From: Anaeromyxobacter sp. Fw109-5
Lineage (GTDB): Bacteria > Myxococcota > Myxococcia > Myxococcales > Anaeromyxobacteraceae
Assembly (NCBI RefSeq): GCF_000017505.1
Contig: NC_009675.1
Coordinates: 2,046,001 to 2,110,000, forward strand
DNA: 64,000 nucleotides
Direction of reading: 5' to 3'
Below, piece after piece: positions 42,473-51,874 of the stretch. How positions within the stretch are numbered: the stretch's first letter is position 1; each line of letters begins with the position of its first letter. Both the position numbers and the translations under genes were made by a program. The notes beneath the pieces were generated by a model. The model made no database searches and had not been told where the DNA came from. It worked only from the letters and a program-made list of their open reading frames with translations.

Positions 42473-44227
42473 ATGCTCTCTCGCCTGCTGCCCTGTGCCC
42501 TCGCTATCGCCGCGCCGCTGACCTGGGCGCGCGCCGATGCCCCGAAGGCCGCTGCGCCCGCACCCGCCCCGGCTGCCGCCGCAGGCGCGGGCGCGACCTC
42601 GGATTCGGCCAAGTCGCCGAACGCCGGGTCCGTGTCGATTCGCGTACGGGTTCCGCTCGCCGACGAGCGCTTCGGCCCGGTGCCGGTCGCGACGGTCGCG
42701 GACGAGGTCATCACGGTGGACGATCTTCGCGAGCTCGCCGCGATCACCCACCAGGACCGCGCGGAGGGGATGACCGGCAAGGCCGACTTCACGAAGCTCG
42801 TCGAGCGGCTCGTCGCCGTGCGGACGATCGTCGCCGAGGCGAGGGCCATCGGCCTCGACGATCTCGAGGAGGTGAAGAAGCCGATCGCCGACAACAAGGA
42901 GCGCATCCGCTTCGATCTCGTCCGCAAGCACGCGTCGAAGGACGTGACGGTCGATCCCGCCGAGGTCAAGCGTCTCTACGACGAGGCCAGACGCGAGTGG
43001 CGCATCCGCTCGGTCTTCTTCGGGCAGGAGGCCGAGGCGAAGAAGTTCACCGCGGCCCTGGCGGCCGGCGGCGAGTTCGACGCGCTCGCGAAGAAGGCGG
43101 CCGAGGACAAGGTCGCGCGGAGCGGCGAGGGTTCGCAGTGGATCCGCGTGTCCGAGATCCAGGTGAGCGTCGCGAAGGAGGTGGAGAAGCTCGCCCCCGG
43201 GAAGGCGACGGCGCCCTTGAAGGCCGGACCGGGCTGGACCGTCGTCCGGCTCGACGAGAAGCGCTCGGTCGAGGACGAGGCGCTCCGGGCCAAGATCGAG
43301 TCGACGGTCCGCGGCGAGGCCGTCGCGAAGGCGCTCCAGGCCTACTACGCGAAGCTCAAGAAGCAGCTCGTCCGCATCGACACGAAGCTCCTCCGCGCCG
43401 TGAGCTTCGACAAGCCGAAGGGTGGCTTCGAGGCGCTCAGGAAGGACCGCCGCGTCGTCGCCCGGGTCGAGGGTGCGAAGCCGGTGACCCTTGGTGAGGT
43501 CGCGGAATCCCTCGCGCGCCCCCTCTTCCACGGCGTCGCTCCGGCGCAGGAGCAGGGCAAGCTGGACAAGCAGAAGCAGGACGCGCTCGACGCGCTCGTG
43601 TCGAAGCGGCTCGTCACGATCGAGGCGGAGCGGCTCCGGCTCGACGACACGCCGGAGGCGAAGCGCCGGGCCGCCGAGTTCGAGACGAACCTCCTCTTCA
43701 CCACGTTCATCGATCGCGTCGTCATCCCCGAGGTGAAGGTGACCGAGGCGGAGGATCGGGCCGCGTACGAGAAGCGCAAGGACGAGTTCAAGTACCCGGC
43801 GTTCTACCGGCTCGAGGGGCTGGCCTTCCAGGACGCGAAGAACGCGCAGAAGGCCCTGAAGAGCCTGCAGGGCGGTACGGACTTCAAGTGGCTCCGGTCG
43901 AACAGCGACGGCCTCGTGCCCGAGGAGGAGCAGGTGTTCCGCCTCGACGCCACGCAGACGATCAGCGCGCGCGCCATGCCGGAGGAGTTCCGCAAGGCGC
44001 TGGCGGGGGCCCAGGACGGCGACGTCCGGCTCGTGGCCTCCAAGGACCAGCACTACGTCGTGCGGGTCGCGCAGTTCACCCCCGAGAGCGTGCGGCCGTT
44101 CGAGGAGGTCCGCCCGGAAATCCACAAGGACGTGTTCGGGACTGCGATCGCCCGCGCGCTCGACGGATGGGTGGAGAAGCTGCGCGACGCGCACGAGGTC
44201 AACGTCTACCTCGTCACCTCGCCGTGA
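42473..44227 (+). CDS. Periplasmic SurA/PpiC-type peptidyl-prolyl isomerase
   Basis: 584 residues. Signal peptide (cut near residue 21), a Pro/Ala linker (residues 23-50), a SurA-N-like helical region (VADEVITVDDLRELAA, LVERLVAVRTIVAEAR) and two parvulin-like modules: residues about 175-265 (IRSVFFGQEAEAKKF, AGGEFDALAKKAAED) and 440-545 (YRLEGLAFQDAKNAQKAL, DFKWLRSNSDG). The Shine-Dalgarno GAGGA precedes the ATG. It leads an operon of five with two cytochromes and two propellers. Periplasmic isomerases of this kind accompany OmcS/OmcE-type cytochromes in other genomes, so the likely client is the Pro-rich nanowire subunit. Whether both parvulin sites are active cannot be judged. Confidence 0.83.
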   Translation: MLSRLLPCALAIAAPLTWARADAPKAAAPAPAPAAAAGAGATSDSAKSPNAGSVSIRVRVPLADERFGPVPVATVADEVITVDDLRELAAITHQDRAEGMTGKADFTKLVERLVAVRTIVAEARAIGLDDLEEVKKPIADNKERIRFDLVRKHASKDVTVDPAEVKRLYDEARREWRIRSVFFGQEAEAKKFTAALAAGGEFDALAKKAAEDKVARSGEGSQWIRVSEIQVSVAKEVEKLAPGKATAPLKAGPGWTVVRLDEKRSVEDEALRAKIESTVRGEAVAKALQAYYAKLKKQLVRIDTKLLRAVSFDKPKGGFEALRKDRRVVARVEGAKPVTLGEVAESLARPLFHGVAPAQEQGKLDKQKQDALDALVSKRLVTIEAERLRLDDTPEAKRRAAEFETNLLFTTFIDRVVIPEVKVTEAEDRAAYEKRKDEFKYPAFYRLEGLAFQDAKNAQKALKSLQGGTDFKWLRSNSDGLVPEEEQVFRLDATQTISARAMPEEFRKALAGAQDGDVRLVASKDQHYVVRVAQFTPESVRPFEEVRPEIHKDVFGTAIARALDGWVEKLRDAHEVNVYLVTSP

Positions 44228-44241
44228 GACGGAGCGGAGAC

Positions 44242-46218
44242 ATGGCGATGAATCCCAGGATCCGGATCCCCGTCCTCGTCGCTGCGCTCGCCGTGGGCGC
44301 GGCCCTCGCGACGCCCTCGGTGGCCACCGCCGCGGCGAAGTTCGCCAAGCGCGACTGCTACGACTGCCACAAGGACTTCGCGAAGCGCGTCGGCGGCCTC
44401 TCGAACGTGCACCCCGCGGTGAAGGCGCAGAAGTGCGAGGACTGCCACCTGCGGCACGGCGCGGTGCCGCGCCTCCTGCTCAAGAAGAACGGCAACGCCC
44501 TCTGCGCCGAGTGCCATGCCTCCGCGAAGATCGGCACCGACAAGAAGGTCGTCCACCCGGTCGCCGGGAAGGGCACGTGCGTCACGTGCCACGATCCGCA
44601 CGGCGGCAACGACCGCGCCATGATGAAGAAGGCGGGCGCTGAGGGGTGCTACGCCTGCCACGATCGCAAGCCCTTCGAGCGCCAGGCGGTCCACGCCGTC
44701 CTGAAGCAGAAGGGCTGCAACGCGTGCCACGCCGGGCACGGCTCCGACGAGCGGCACATCCTGCGCGCGTCGGAGGACAAGCTCTGCGCGAGCTGTCACG
44801 CCGCGAACGACGGCTTCAAGAAGAAGCACGGCGGCTACCCGGTCGCGACCTGCACGCGCTGCCACGATCCCCACTCCGCCCCCGGCGCCAAGCTCCTCAA
44901 GGCCGTCGTCCACGATCCGGTGAAGAGCGCCTCGTGCTCGGACTGCCACGTCGCCGCGACCTCCCCGAAGCCGTTCGCGCTGGCCCAGAAGGGCGGGGCA
45001 GTCTGCGCGTCCTGCCACGACCAGAAGGACGTCACCGGCGGCAAGAAGGTGGTCCACTCTCCCGTGAAGGACGGCGAGTGCGTCGCCTGCCACGATCCCC
45101 ACGCGTCCGAGCAGAAGGCTCTCCTCGCACGCCCGGGCGCCAAGACCTGCGAGCAGTGCCACCCCGCGCAGATGGGCATCCGCACGGTCGTGCACAAGCC
45201 GATCGCGGGTGAGCGCGCGTGCCTCACCTGCCACGGCGCCCACGCCGCGGGCGAGGCGAAGCTGCTCGACAAGAAGGAGCCGGAGCTCTGCTACGGCTGC
45301 CACGCGAAGACCTCCGCGCAGCAGAAGGCGAAGGTCGCCCACCAGCCGTTCAAGTCGGGCGACTGCTCGTCCTGTCACGACCCCCACGGCTCCACGGTGG
45401 CGGGCATGCTGAAGGCCCGCCCCGACCGCGTCTGCTACGGCTGCCACGTGGACGCCGAGGCGAGGTTCGTGAAGTCGAGCACCCACGCGCCCGTGCGAGA
45501 GGGGCAATGCACGGCCTGCCACCTCGCGCACGGCGGCGAGAGCAAGGGGCTCCTCAAGGCGCGCGGCGCGGACCTGTGCAAGTCTTGCCACGCGGACCTC
45601 GTGAAGAAGTCCACGACCAAGTCGTCGGACGGCAGCCCCGTCCACGCTCCGTTCGCCAAGGGTGACTGCCTCGGCTGCCACGATCCCCACGGCTCCAACG
45701 TGAAGGGGATGCTGGTCGCGGACGAGCGCGCCATGTGCGTCCGGTGCCACGAGAAGGAGGCGAAGGCGGCGGGGGCGGCCAAGAGCGTCCACGCGCCGTT
45801 CTCCGGCGGCGAGTGCTCGAAGTGCCACAACGCCCACGCCGCGCCGCTGAAGAACCTGCTGCTCGCGAAGAGCCCGGACCTCTGCCTGTCCTGCCACAAG
45901 GACATCAAGGAGCGGCTCTCGAAGAAGACGATGCACTCGCCGGCGGAGGACTGCATGAGCTGCCACCGGCCGCACTCGGGCACGCAGCCGTTCCTCGTCG
46001 ATCAGGCGCCGAACGAGCTGTGCGGCCAGTGCCACGAGCCCACGGACGGCTTCACGAAGGCCCACCTCGGCATCGAGCCGAAGGCGATGGCCTGCGCGAG
46101 CTGCCACGACCCGCACGCCTCGGACGATCCGAAGTTCTTCAAGGAACGCCAGCACGCGCCCTTCGGCTCGCGCAAGTGCGACGCCTGCCACGCCGCGACG
46201 ATGGAGAAGAAGAAGTGA
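44242..46218 (+). CDS. 26-heme periplasmic cytochrome c (doubled CXXCH type)
   Basis: 658 residues from ATG 44242 (GGAG upstream; 14 bases after the isomerase stop). Cleavable signal without a lipobox (SVATAAAKF). By eye count 26 CXXCH motifs, arranged as pairs: an LCxxCH followed about 35 residues later by a CxxCHDPH, the Paired_CXXCH / doubled-CXXCH pattern. The protein is very lysine-rich. It is probably periplasmic, or fills the barrel protein as the electron conduit of a porin-cytochrome complex, passing electrons to the OmcS-like filament. Confidence 0.9.
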   Translation: MAMNPRIRIPVLVAALAVGAALATPSVATAAAKFAKRDCYDCHKDFAKRVGGLSNVHPAVKAQKCEDCHLRHGAVPRLLLKKNGNALCAECHASAKIGTDKKVVHPVAGKGTCVTCHDPHGGNDRAMMKKAGAEGCYACHDRKPFERQAVHAVLKQKGCNACHAGHGSDERHILRASEDKLCASCHAANDGFKKKHGGYPVATCTRCHDPHSAPGAKLLKAVVHDPVKSASCSDCHVAATSPKPFALAQKGGAVCASCHDQKDVTGGKKVVHSPVKDGECVACHDPHASEQKALLARPGAKTCEQCHPAQMGIRTVVHKPIAGERACLTCHGAHAAGEAKLLDKKEPELCYGCHAKTSAQQKAKVAHQPFKSGDCSSCHDPHGSTVAGMLKARPDRVCYGCHVDAEARFVKSSTHAPVREGQCTACHLAHGGESKGLLKARGADLCKSCHADLVKKSTTKSSDGSPVHAPFAKGDCLGCHDPHGSNVKGMLVADERAMCVRCHEKEAKAAGAAKSVHAPFSGGECSKCHNAHAAPLKNLLLAKSPDLCLSCHKDIKERLSKKTMHSPAEDCMSCHRPHSGTQPFLVDQAPNELCGQCHEPTDGFTKAHLGIEPKAMACASCHDPHASDDPKFFKERQHAPFGSRKCDACHAATMEKKK

Positions 46219-46226
46219 GTGGCCCC

Positions 46227-47504
46227 ATGCGCACGATCCCCGTCCTCCTCGCGCTCTCCGTCGCGCTGGGCTCAGCCCCGGCGAGCGCCGCTCCCCGCTC
46301 CGCCAAGCCGAACCACCGGTTGAAGACAGGCGCGGAGGGCAAGCTCTGCGTGGACTGTCACACCGAGTTCGCGAAGGAGCTCGCGAAGCCCGTGATCCAC
46401 AGCCCGGTCCGCGCCCGGGACTGCGTCGGGTGCCACGACCCGCACGCGTCGAAGCTGCCGGGCCTGCTCGCCGGCGCGCCGAACGACATCTGCGCGAGCT
46501 GCCACGGCGAGGTCGTCCCCGCCGGCGCGACGAGCGCCCACAAGCCGGCGGTCGAGCGGAAGTGCACGACCTGCCACGATCCGCACGCCTCCGAGACCAA
46601 GGGCGTGCTGGTGAAGCCCACGCTCGAGCTGTGCGGCTCCTGCCACAAGCCGCTCGTCGAGCGGATCGCCAAGGTCAAGCGGAAGCACGCGCCCGTGCAG
46701 AACGGCTGCGCGAGCTGCCACGAGTCCCACGCCTCCGCGAAGGCGCCGTCGATCCTCAAGGCGGCGGTCCCGGCGCTCTGCATCGGCTGCCACAAGACGG
46801 ACAAGCCGATCTTCCTGAAGCAGCACCTCGGGTACAAGGTGGGCGCGGCCGACTGCACCACCTGCCACGATCCGCACGGCTCCGACACGAAGGGCATGCT
46901 CTTCGACCGGGTGCACTCGCCGGTGGCGCGCGGCATGTGCTCTCAATGCCACGAGGCCGCGGGCTCGACGAACCAGTTCGCCACCAAGGCCAAGGGCGCC
47001 GAGCTCTGCAAGACCTGCCACGGGCCGCTGGTCACCAAGATGCTCTCCAAGAACCGGGTCCACTCGCCGGTCCTCGGCGGAGAGGACGACTGCCTGAAGT
47101 GCCACAACCCCCACGCATCGCAGCAGAAGGCGCTCCTCGAGCGGCCGATCCGCGACCTCTGCGGCTCCTGCCACGTGGACACGATGCAGCGCGAGGCGCG
47201 GGCGTTCTCCCGCCACGAGCCGGTGCGCGATGGTGACTGCGCCGCCTGCCACGATCCGCACGGCACCGACGGACCGCTGCTGCTCACCAACGAGAACATC
47301 GTCGCGTTGTGCAAGGGCTGCCACGACTGGGGCGCGCACTCCTCGCACCCCCTCGGCGAGAACTTCGTCGATCCCCGCAATCCGAACCTCACGCTCGACT
47401 GCCTGAGCTGCCATCGCTCGCACGGCACCGAGTACAAGAAGCTCATGCCCTTCCCGAAGCAGAGCGACCTCTGCACGACCTGCCACGCGAAGTACCGGAG
47501 GTGA
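46227..47504 (+). CDS. 16-heme periplasmic cytochrome c (doubled CXXCH type)
   Basis: 425 residues from ATG 46227; a GTG at 46215 overlapping the previous stop is possible. Signal peptide (SAPASAAPRSAKPNH), no lipobox. About 16 CXXCH motifs in the same paired arrangement as the 26-heme protein (CxxCHDPHAS, LCGSCHKPLV), so the two are paralogues differing in repeat number. Stop and next start overlap (TGATG). Confidence 0.9.
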   Translation: MRTIPVLLALSVALGSAPASAAPRSAKPNHRLKTGAEGKLCVDCHTEFAKELAKPVIHSPVRARDCVGCHDPHASKLPGLLAGAPNDICASCHGEVVPAGATSAHKPAVERKCTTCHDPHASETKGVLVKPTLELCGSCHKPLVERIAKVKRKHAPVQNGCASCHESHASAKAPSILKAAVPALCIGCHKTDKPIFLKQHLGYKVGAADCTTCHDPHGSDTKGMLFDRVHSPVARGMCSQCHEAAGSTNQFATKAKGAELCKTCHGPLVTKMLSKNRVHSPVLGGEDDCLKCHNPHASQQKALLERPIRDLCGSCHVDTMQREARAFSRHEPVRDGDCAACHDPHGTDGPLLLTNENIVALCKGCHDWGAHSSHPLGENFVDPRNPNLTLDCLSCHRSHGTEYKKLMPFPKQSDLCTTCHAKYRR

Positions 47505-48400
47505 TGACCGTGAAGCGCTCCAGCTTTGGGATCCTCGCCGCCGTCCTCGCCTCCCTCGCCGGGACGGCCGCTCGCGCCGAGGGCGTCGTATTTCGATTCT
47601 CCGGCGCGCTGTACGCCGACGACAAGAAGGTGAAGCTCCGCGCCCCCGAGGGTGTGGGCTGCGCGGACGATCGCGTCGTCGTCGCCGACAGCGGCAACGC
47701 GCGCCTCGTCGTGTACCGGCTGTCCGAGGGCGGCGTGGTCTCCCCCGGCAATCCCGTGAAGGTCGACGCGATGAAGTACCCCACGCGCGTGGTCCTCGAC
47801 GGCAGCAAGACCGCCTGGTTCCTGGACCGCAAGGAGCGCAAGATCGGGCGGGTGGCCGCCGACGGCGCCTTCAAGGGCTGGCTCGTTCCGAAGGACGTGC
47901 CAGGCTTCCTCCCGACGAGCTTCGTGCTCGCGAAGGGCGGTGGCGTCCTCGCGCTGGACGGGTCTGGCCGCGCGGTGCTCGACGTCGGAGAGGACGGCGC
48001 CGTGGCCCGGCGCCTGCCCCTGCCCGAGGGGCAGTTCACGGACCTCGCGGTGGACGCGGCGGGCACGATCTTCACGATCGACGCCGTGACCGCCACGGTG
48101 TTTACCGCGGGCAAGGGCGACGCGGCCTTCAAGGCGCTGACGAAGTCGCTCAAGGAGTCGATGAGCTTCCCCATCCAGCTCGTCTCGAACGAGCGCGGCC
48201 GCTTCTACGTGGTGGACCAGAACGGGATGGGCGTGGTGGTGCTCGGTAACGACGGGAGCTACCAGGGGCGGCAGCTCACCCTCGGCTGGTCGGAGGGGAA
48301 CCTCTACTACCCCTCGCAGCTCTGCGTGACCGGGAAGGGTCTCGCGGCGATCGCGGACCGCGGCAACCACCGCGTCCAGGTCTTCACGACCGTGGAGTGA
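47504..48400 (+). CDS. Secreted NHL-type beta-propeller protein
   Basis: 298 residues with a cleavable signal (LASLAGTAARA). Repeated propeller blades (VVVADSGNARLVVYRL, FLDRKERKIGRV, IADRGNHRVQVF) give about six blades of NHL type. No heme. Start overlaps the stop of the 16-heme gene, and its own stop overlaps the next gene (GTGA), so translation is coupled. NHL proteins next to omcS-type genes may act as filament caps or scaffolds. Inference. Confidence 0.85.
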   Translation: MTVKRSSFGILAAVLASLAGTAARAEGVVFRFSGALYADDKKVKLRAPEGVGCADDRVVVADSGNARLVVYRLSEGGVVSPGNPVKVDAMKYPTRVVLDGSKTAWFLDRKERKIGRVAADGAFKGWLVPKDVPGFLPTSFVLAKGGGVLALDGSGRAVLDVGEDGAVARRLPLPEGQFTDLAVDAAGTIFTIDAVTATVFTAGKGDAAFKALTKSLKESMSFPIQLVSNERGRFYVVDQNGMGVVVLGNDGSYQGRQLTLGWSEGNLYYPSQLCVTGKGLAAIADRGNHRVQVFTTVE

Positions 48401-49323
48401 GCCCGCCGTTGGTCTCTCTCGCCCTCGCGCTCGCGCTCGCCGCCGTCACGCCGCGCATGGTCCCGGCGCCGGACCGGGGAGAGGTGCGGGTCCGGTATCT
48501 CTTCTCGCTCACGGCCCACACCGGCAAGACCACGCTCGACGTCCCGGGGCTCTCGTGGGACCCGGAGGCTCGCGAGCTGTTCGTGCTGTTCGCGGGCGAC
48601 CTCCGGGTCTTCAACGCGTCGGGGATGGAGATCTACCGGTTCAATCGGCAGCCGGAGCTCGGCTGGTTGCAGTCGGTGACGCCGCTCCCAGGCGGCGACC
48701 TGCTGCTGTGGACCGTCAAGGAAGGTCAGTCGAGGTTCGTCCGCTGCGACTTCCGCGGCCGCCCGCTCGGCGAGTTCACGCTGAGCGGCGTCCCCCCCGA
48801 CCTCGTCGGCATCGGGCGCATCGGTCCGTTTCGCGCCGGCGATCGCCTCTACTTTCCCGAGGAGACGGGGAAGCGGCTCGCGGTGACCTCGCTGGAGGGC
48901 GAGTTCATCGCGGTGCGGGACCTCACCCTCAAGTTCGGCGACGAAGAGGACAAGCTCGAGAAGGAAGACCTCGACCGGGGGGGATTCTGGATCGACGAGA
49001 AGGAGAACGTCTACTTCTCGTTCCCCCTGATCTTCCACGTCGCCGTGCTCGGGCCCGACGGAAAGCAGCGCGGCTTCGGTCAGAAGGGCAGCACGGTCGG
49101 CAAGTTCAACGTCATCGGAAACCTGGCGGCGGACGAGGACGGCTACGTCTACGTCGCGGACGTGCTGAAATCGACCGTGATGGTGTTCAACTCCGAGTTC
49201 CGCTACGTCGGCCAGGTGGCCGGGATCCATCGCCCGGCGGGCATCCTCTACGGCGGCGGCAAGCTCTTCGTGGCGCAGGGCCGCGGCGCCGGTGTGGCAG
49301 TCTTCGAGGTGCTTCGGAACTGA
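48397..49323 (+). CDS. Secreted NHL-type beta-propeller protein
   Basis: 308 residues from GTG 48397, overlapping the previous stop. Signal-like N-terminus (VSLALALALAAVTPRM). Blades include LSWDPEARELFVLFAG, NVYFSFPLIFHVAVLG and YVYVADVLKSTVMVFNSE. Only weakly similar to the preceding propeller, so they are probably two different subunits. Last gene of the isomerase operon. Confidence 0.83.
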   Translation: MSPPLVSLALALALAAVTPRMVPAPDRGEVRVRYLFSLTAHTGKTTLDVPGLSWDPEARELFVLFAGDLRVFNASGMEIYRFNRQPELGWLQSVTPLPGGDLLLWTVKEGQSRFVRCDFRGRPLGEFTLSGVPPDLVGIGRIGPFRAGDRLYFPEETGKRLAVTSLEGEFIAVRDLTLKFGDEEDKLEKEDLDRGGFWIDEKENVYFSFPLIFHVAVLGPDGKQRGFGQKGSTVGKFNVIGNLAADEDGYVYVADVLKSTVMVFNSEFRYVGQVAGIHRPAGILYGGGKLFVAQGRGAGVAVFEVLRN

Positions 49324-49338
49324 GTCAGCCGTCGTTCG

Positions 49339-51243
49339 TCACCGCATGCCGCGGGACGCCATGAACGCGGCGAGCTGACCTGCCCGATCGCTGCCGCCGC
49401 GCTGGAGCGCCGCCAGCTGCGCGCTCGCGCCGGCGGCGTTCCCCAGCAGCACGTGCGCGACGCCGAGGTTGAAGCGCGCCTCCGGGCTGGCCTGCACGAC
49501 CTGCGGCGCCGATTCCAGCAGCCGGAGCGTCTCGTCGGGACGGCCGAGAGAGTTCAGCGCACCCGAGAGGTTCGCGTAGGCATCGCGGTAACCAGGGTCC
49601 AGCTCGATCGCCCTCTGCGAGAGCGCGGCGGCCTCCGGCGCGCGCCCTTCCACCAGGAGCAGGCGCCCCAGGTTCACGTAGGTCTCCGCGTGATCGGGCT
49701 TGGAGCGGAGCGCCAGCTCGAGCCACTGCGCCGCCTCGTCCGTGCGTCCGAGCCGCTCCAGGTGGACCGCGAGGTTGTTCATCCCGTCCACGTGGTCCGG
49801 CGAGATGCGGACCACCGCGCGGAAGTGCTCGAGCGCCTCCTCGTCGCGCCCGAGCTTGCGGAGCGCGTGGGCGTAGTTCGTGTGCGGCCGCGTCTTGTTC
49901 GGCGCCTTCGCGACGGCGTCGCCCCACAGCGCGAGCTCGTCCTGCCAGACGAGGTTGCGTGCGAACGTCGCCGCGCCGAGCGCGATCGCCAGCACCGCTG
50001 CCGTCGCGACGGTGACCCGGTCCGGGACGGAGTACCGCCGCGCCAGCCAGAGCGCGGCCGTGACGGCGCCGATGAAGAGGCCCGCGGACGGCAGGTAGAC
50101 GCGGTGCTCGAACATCACGTCCCTGATCGGGATGACGCTCGACTCGACGGAGAGCGCGAGGAAGAACCAGAGGATCCCGAACCCCACGACCCGGCCGCTG
50201 GGATCGAGACGTCCCGCCGCGCCCGGGCGGGAGCGCCACAGCAGGTGAGCGGCCACCGCGAGGAGACCCCCGACGACCACGAGCCCGAGCAGCACGCGTG
50301 GCTCGAGCAACGATCGCGCGATCGGCACGTCGTGATCGAACGTCAGCCCGACCGGAGCGATCAGGAGCCGGAGGTAGCTCGCCACGACCGGCAGCTGCGT
50401 CATCAGGTACTCGACCCGGGACAGCTCGGAGTTCCGCGTGGCTCCTTCCAGGCGCTGGACCGCAGCGCCGACGTCCGCGGTCACTCCCAGCATCGTGAGC
50501 GGGATGATCGCGAGCGTCGCGAGGATCGGCGCGAGCGCGAGGGCGGTCTTCTTGCGGAGAGGCCCGAAGAAGACGAGCTCGTATCCGGCGATCGCGAGCG
50601 GAAGCGTGAAGGCGATCTCCTTCGTTCGCATGGCGGCGACGACCGACGCGAGCACGAGCCCGTAGCTCGCGGCGCTCCAGGCGGGCGCGAGCGGATGGGT
50701 CTCCTGCCGCAGGCGCCACCACGCGTACAGCACGACGGCGAGCAGGTAGAACATCGTCGCGAGCGACGCGAACCGCTGGACCACGTACGTGACCGCGTTC
50801 GTCTGGAGCGGGTGCGCGACGAAGAGCGCCGCGGCGGCGAACGCGACGATGCGCGACGACCCGGCGAGCTTCGAGTCCCGCACGCCGGGCGTCCGGAAGG
50901 TGAGGATCGCGAGCGCGTAGACCAGCAACGCGTTCGCGAGGTGCACGCACAGGTTGACGACGTGGTACCCGGCCGGATCCAGGCCGCCTGCGGCGTAGTT
51001 CAGCGCGAAGCTCAGGTATCCGAGGTAGCGATTCGGCGCTGCCGCGTAGGTGCCGCCGCCTGGCAGGTAATGTCGCAGATCGCGGATGAGGACGTTCTCG
51101 ACGATGCTCGGGACGTCGTCGAAGACGAACGCGGCGCCGAACGAGTTCGAGTAGGAGAGGAGGCCGAGGACCGTGACGGCGAGCAGCGGGAGCCAGTGCC
51201 CCTCGGCTCCGGGCGTCTTCGGTTCAGGGGCCGTCCGTTTCAT
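49339..51243 (-). CDS. TMTC-like membrane glycosyltransferase with TPR repeats
   Basis: 634 residues from ATG 51243. About 10-11 membrane helices (residues 20-410). The loop motif FGAAFVFDDVPSIVEN after the first helix is the DD signature of TMTC/PMT-like GT-C enzymes, and FEHRVYLPSAG near residue 370 is also typical. Residues about 430-625 are five or six TPR repeats (DGMNNLAVHLERLGRTDEAA, ETYVNLGRLLLVEGRAPEAA). Eukaryotic TMTCs are O-mannosyltransferases of secreted proteins; bacterial members are mostly uncharacterised. Convergent with the nanowire operon. It may glycosylate exported proteins, possibly cytochromes. Confidence 0.78.
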   Translation of the reverse strand: MKRTAPEPKTPGAEGHWLPLLAVTVLGLLSYSNSFGAAFVFDDVPSIVENVLIRDLRHYLPGGGTYAAAPNRYLGYLSFALNYAAGGLDPAGYHVVNLCVHLANALLVYALAILTFRTPGVRDSKLAGSSRIVAFAAAALFVAHPLQTNAVTYVVQRFASLATMFYLLAVVLYAWWRLRQETHPLAPAWSAASYGLVLASVVAAMRTKEIAFTLPLAIAGYELVFFGPLRKKTALALAPILATLAIIPLTMLGVTADVGAAVQRLEGATRNSELSRVEYLMTQLPVVASYLRLLIAPVGLTFDHDVPIARSLLEPRVLLGLVVVGGLLAVAAHLLWRSRPGAAGRLDPSGRVVGFGILWFFLALSVESSVIPIRDVMFEHRVYLPSAGLFIGAVTAALWLARRYSVPDRVTVATAAVLAIALGAATFARNLVWQDELALWGDAVAKAPNKTRPHTNYAHALRKLGRDEEALEHFRAVVRISPDHVDGMNNLAVHLERLGRTDEAAQWLELALRSKPDHAETYVNLGRLLLVEGRAPEAAALSQRAIELDPGYRDAYANLSGALNSLGRPDETLRLLESAPQVVQASPEARFNLGVAHVLLGNAAGASAQLAALQRGGSDRAGQLAAFMASRGMR

Positions 51244-51364
51244 TCGCGTCGCATCCGGTGAGGGAGAGAGCTGGGCCGCGAACGATATCACGCGCCCATG
51301 GAGCCCGGACACTCGCCCGCACCCCTGCCGGACGAACGAAACTGCGGCGCTGCTTGGAAAGAAC

Positions 51365-51392
51365 GGGCCGGCGGGATCGCTCCCGCCGGCCC
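51365..51392 (-). terminator. Terminator after the small membrane-protein pair
   Basis: GGGCCGGCGGG, 6-base loop, CCCGCCGGCCC: a perfect 11-bp stem. Read leftward it is followed by GTTCTTTCC. It lies 28 bases past the stop of the 139-residue gene. Confidence 0.75.
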
Positions 51393-51419
51393 GCGCTGTC
51401 GAGGTCCCCCGCCTTCAGC

Positions 51420-51839
51420 CTACTTGCGCTCGTCCTTCCGAGCCGCGATCTCCTTCTCCAGCTCCTCCAGCTCCGGCGTCTTCGCCTCGCCGGCCCTCTT
51501 CTCCTCGCCGGCCTTGCCGGTCAGGTGGGCCTCACCGGGCGCCCAGCCCGGGGACACGGTCGAGGCGAGCTCCTTCGCGCCCCGCCGCGCACCGCCCGTC
51601 AGCTTCCTGGCGATGGCGTTGGCGAAGAGCACGAAGCCGATGAGCGGGAGGAACATCAGGAACACGAGCCCGGCGATGGGCAGGACCGCGAGCACGACGG
51701 GGAAGGGGAGCTTCATGTACTTCGCCCCGACGTCGCCCGGGAGCCGCCCGCCCTCCGGCGGGACCACTTCCACGCCCCAGCGCCGCGGATTCCAGTAGTA
51801 GCCGCTGCCGACCTTCATTCCGCCCGTGTAGCTGGCCAT
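51420..51839 (-). CDS. Small conserved membrane protein, paralogue A
   Basis: 139 residues. An aromatic N-terminus (GGMKVGSGYYWNPRRWGVEV), a central membrane hairpin (AVLPIAGLVFLMFLPLIGFV), the block GAKELASTVSPGWAPGEAH followed by LTGK, and a charged coiled-coil tail (LEELEKEIAARKDE). It shares all these with the next gene, so the pair arose by duplication. I do not recognise the family. Probably inner-membrane. Confidence 0.8.
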   Translation of the reverse strand: MASYTGGMKVGSGYYWNPRRWGVEVVPPEGGRLPGDVGAKYMKLPFPVVLAVLPIAGLVFLMFLPLIGFVLFANAIARKLTGGARRGAKELASTVSPGWAPGEAHLTGKAGEEKRAGEAKTPELEELEKEIAARKDERK

Positions 51840-51874
51840 GATCGCCTCCTCACCGTGCTCGGGTCCGCTCCGCG

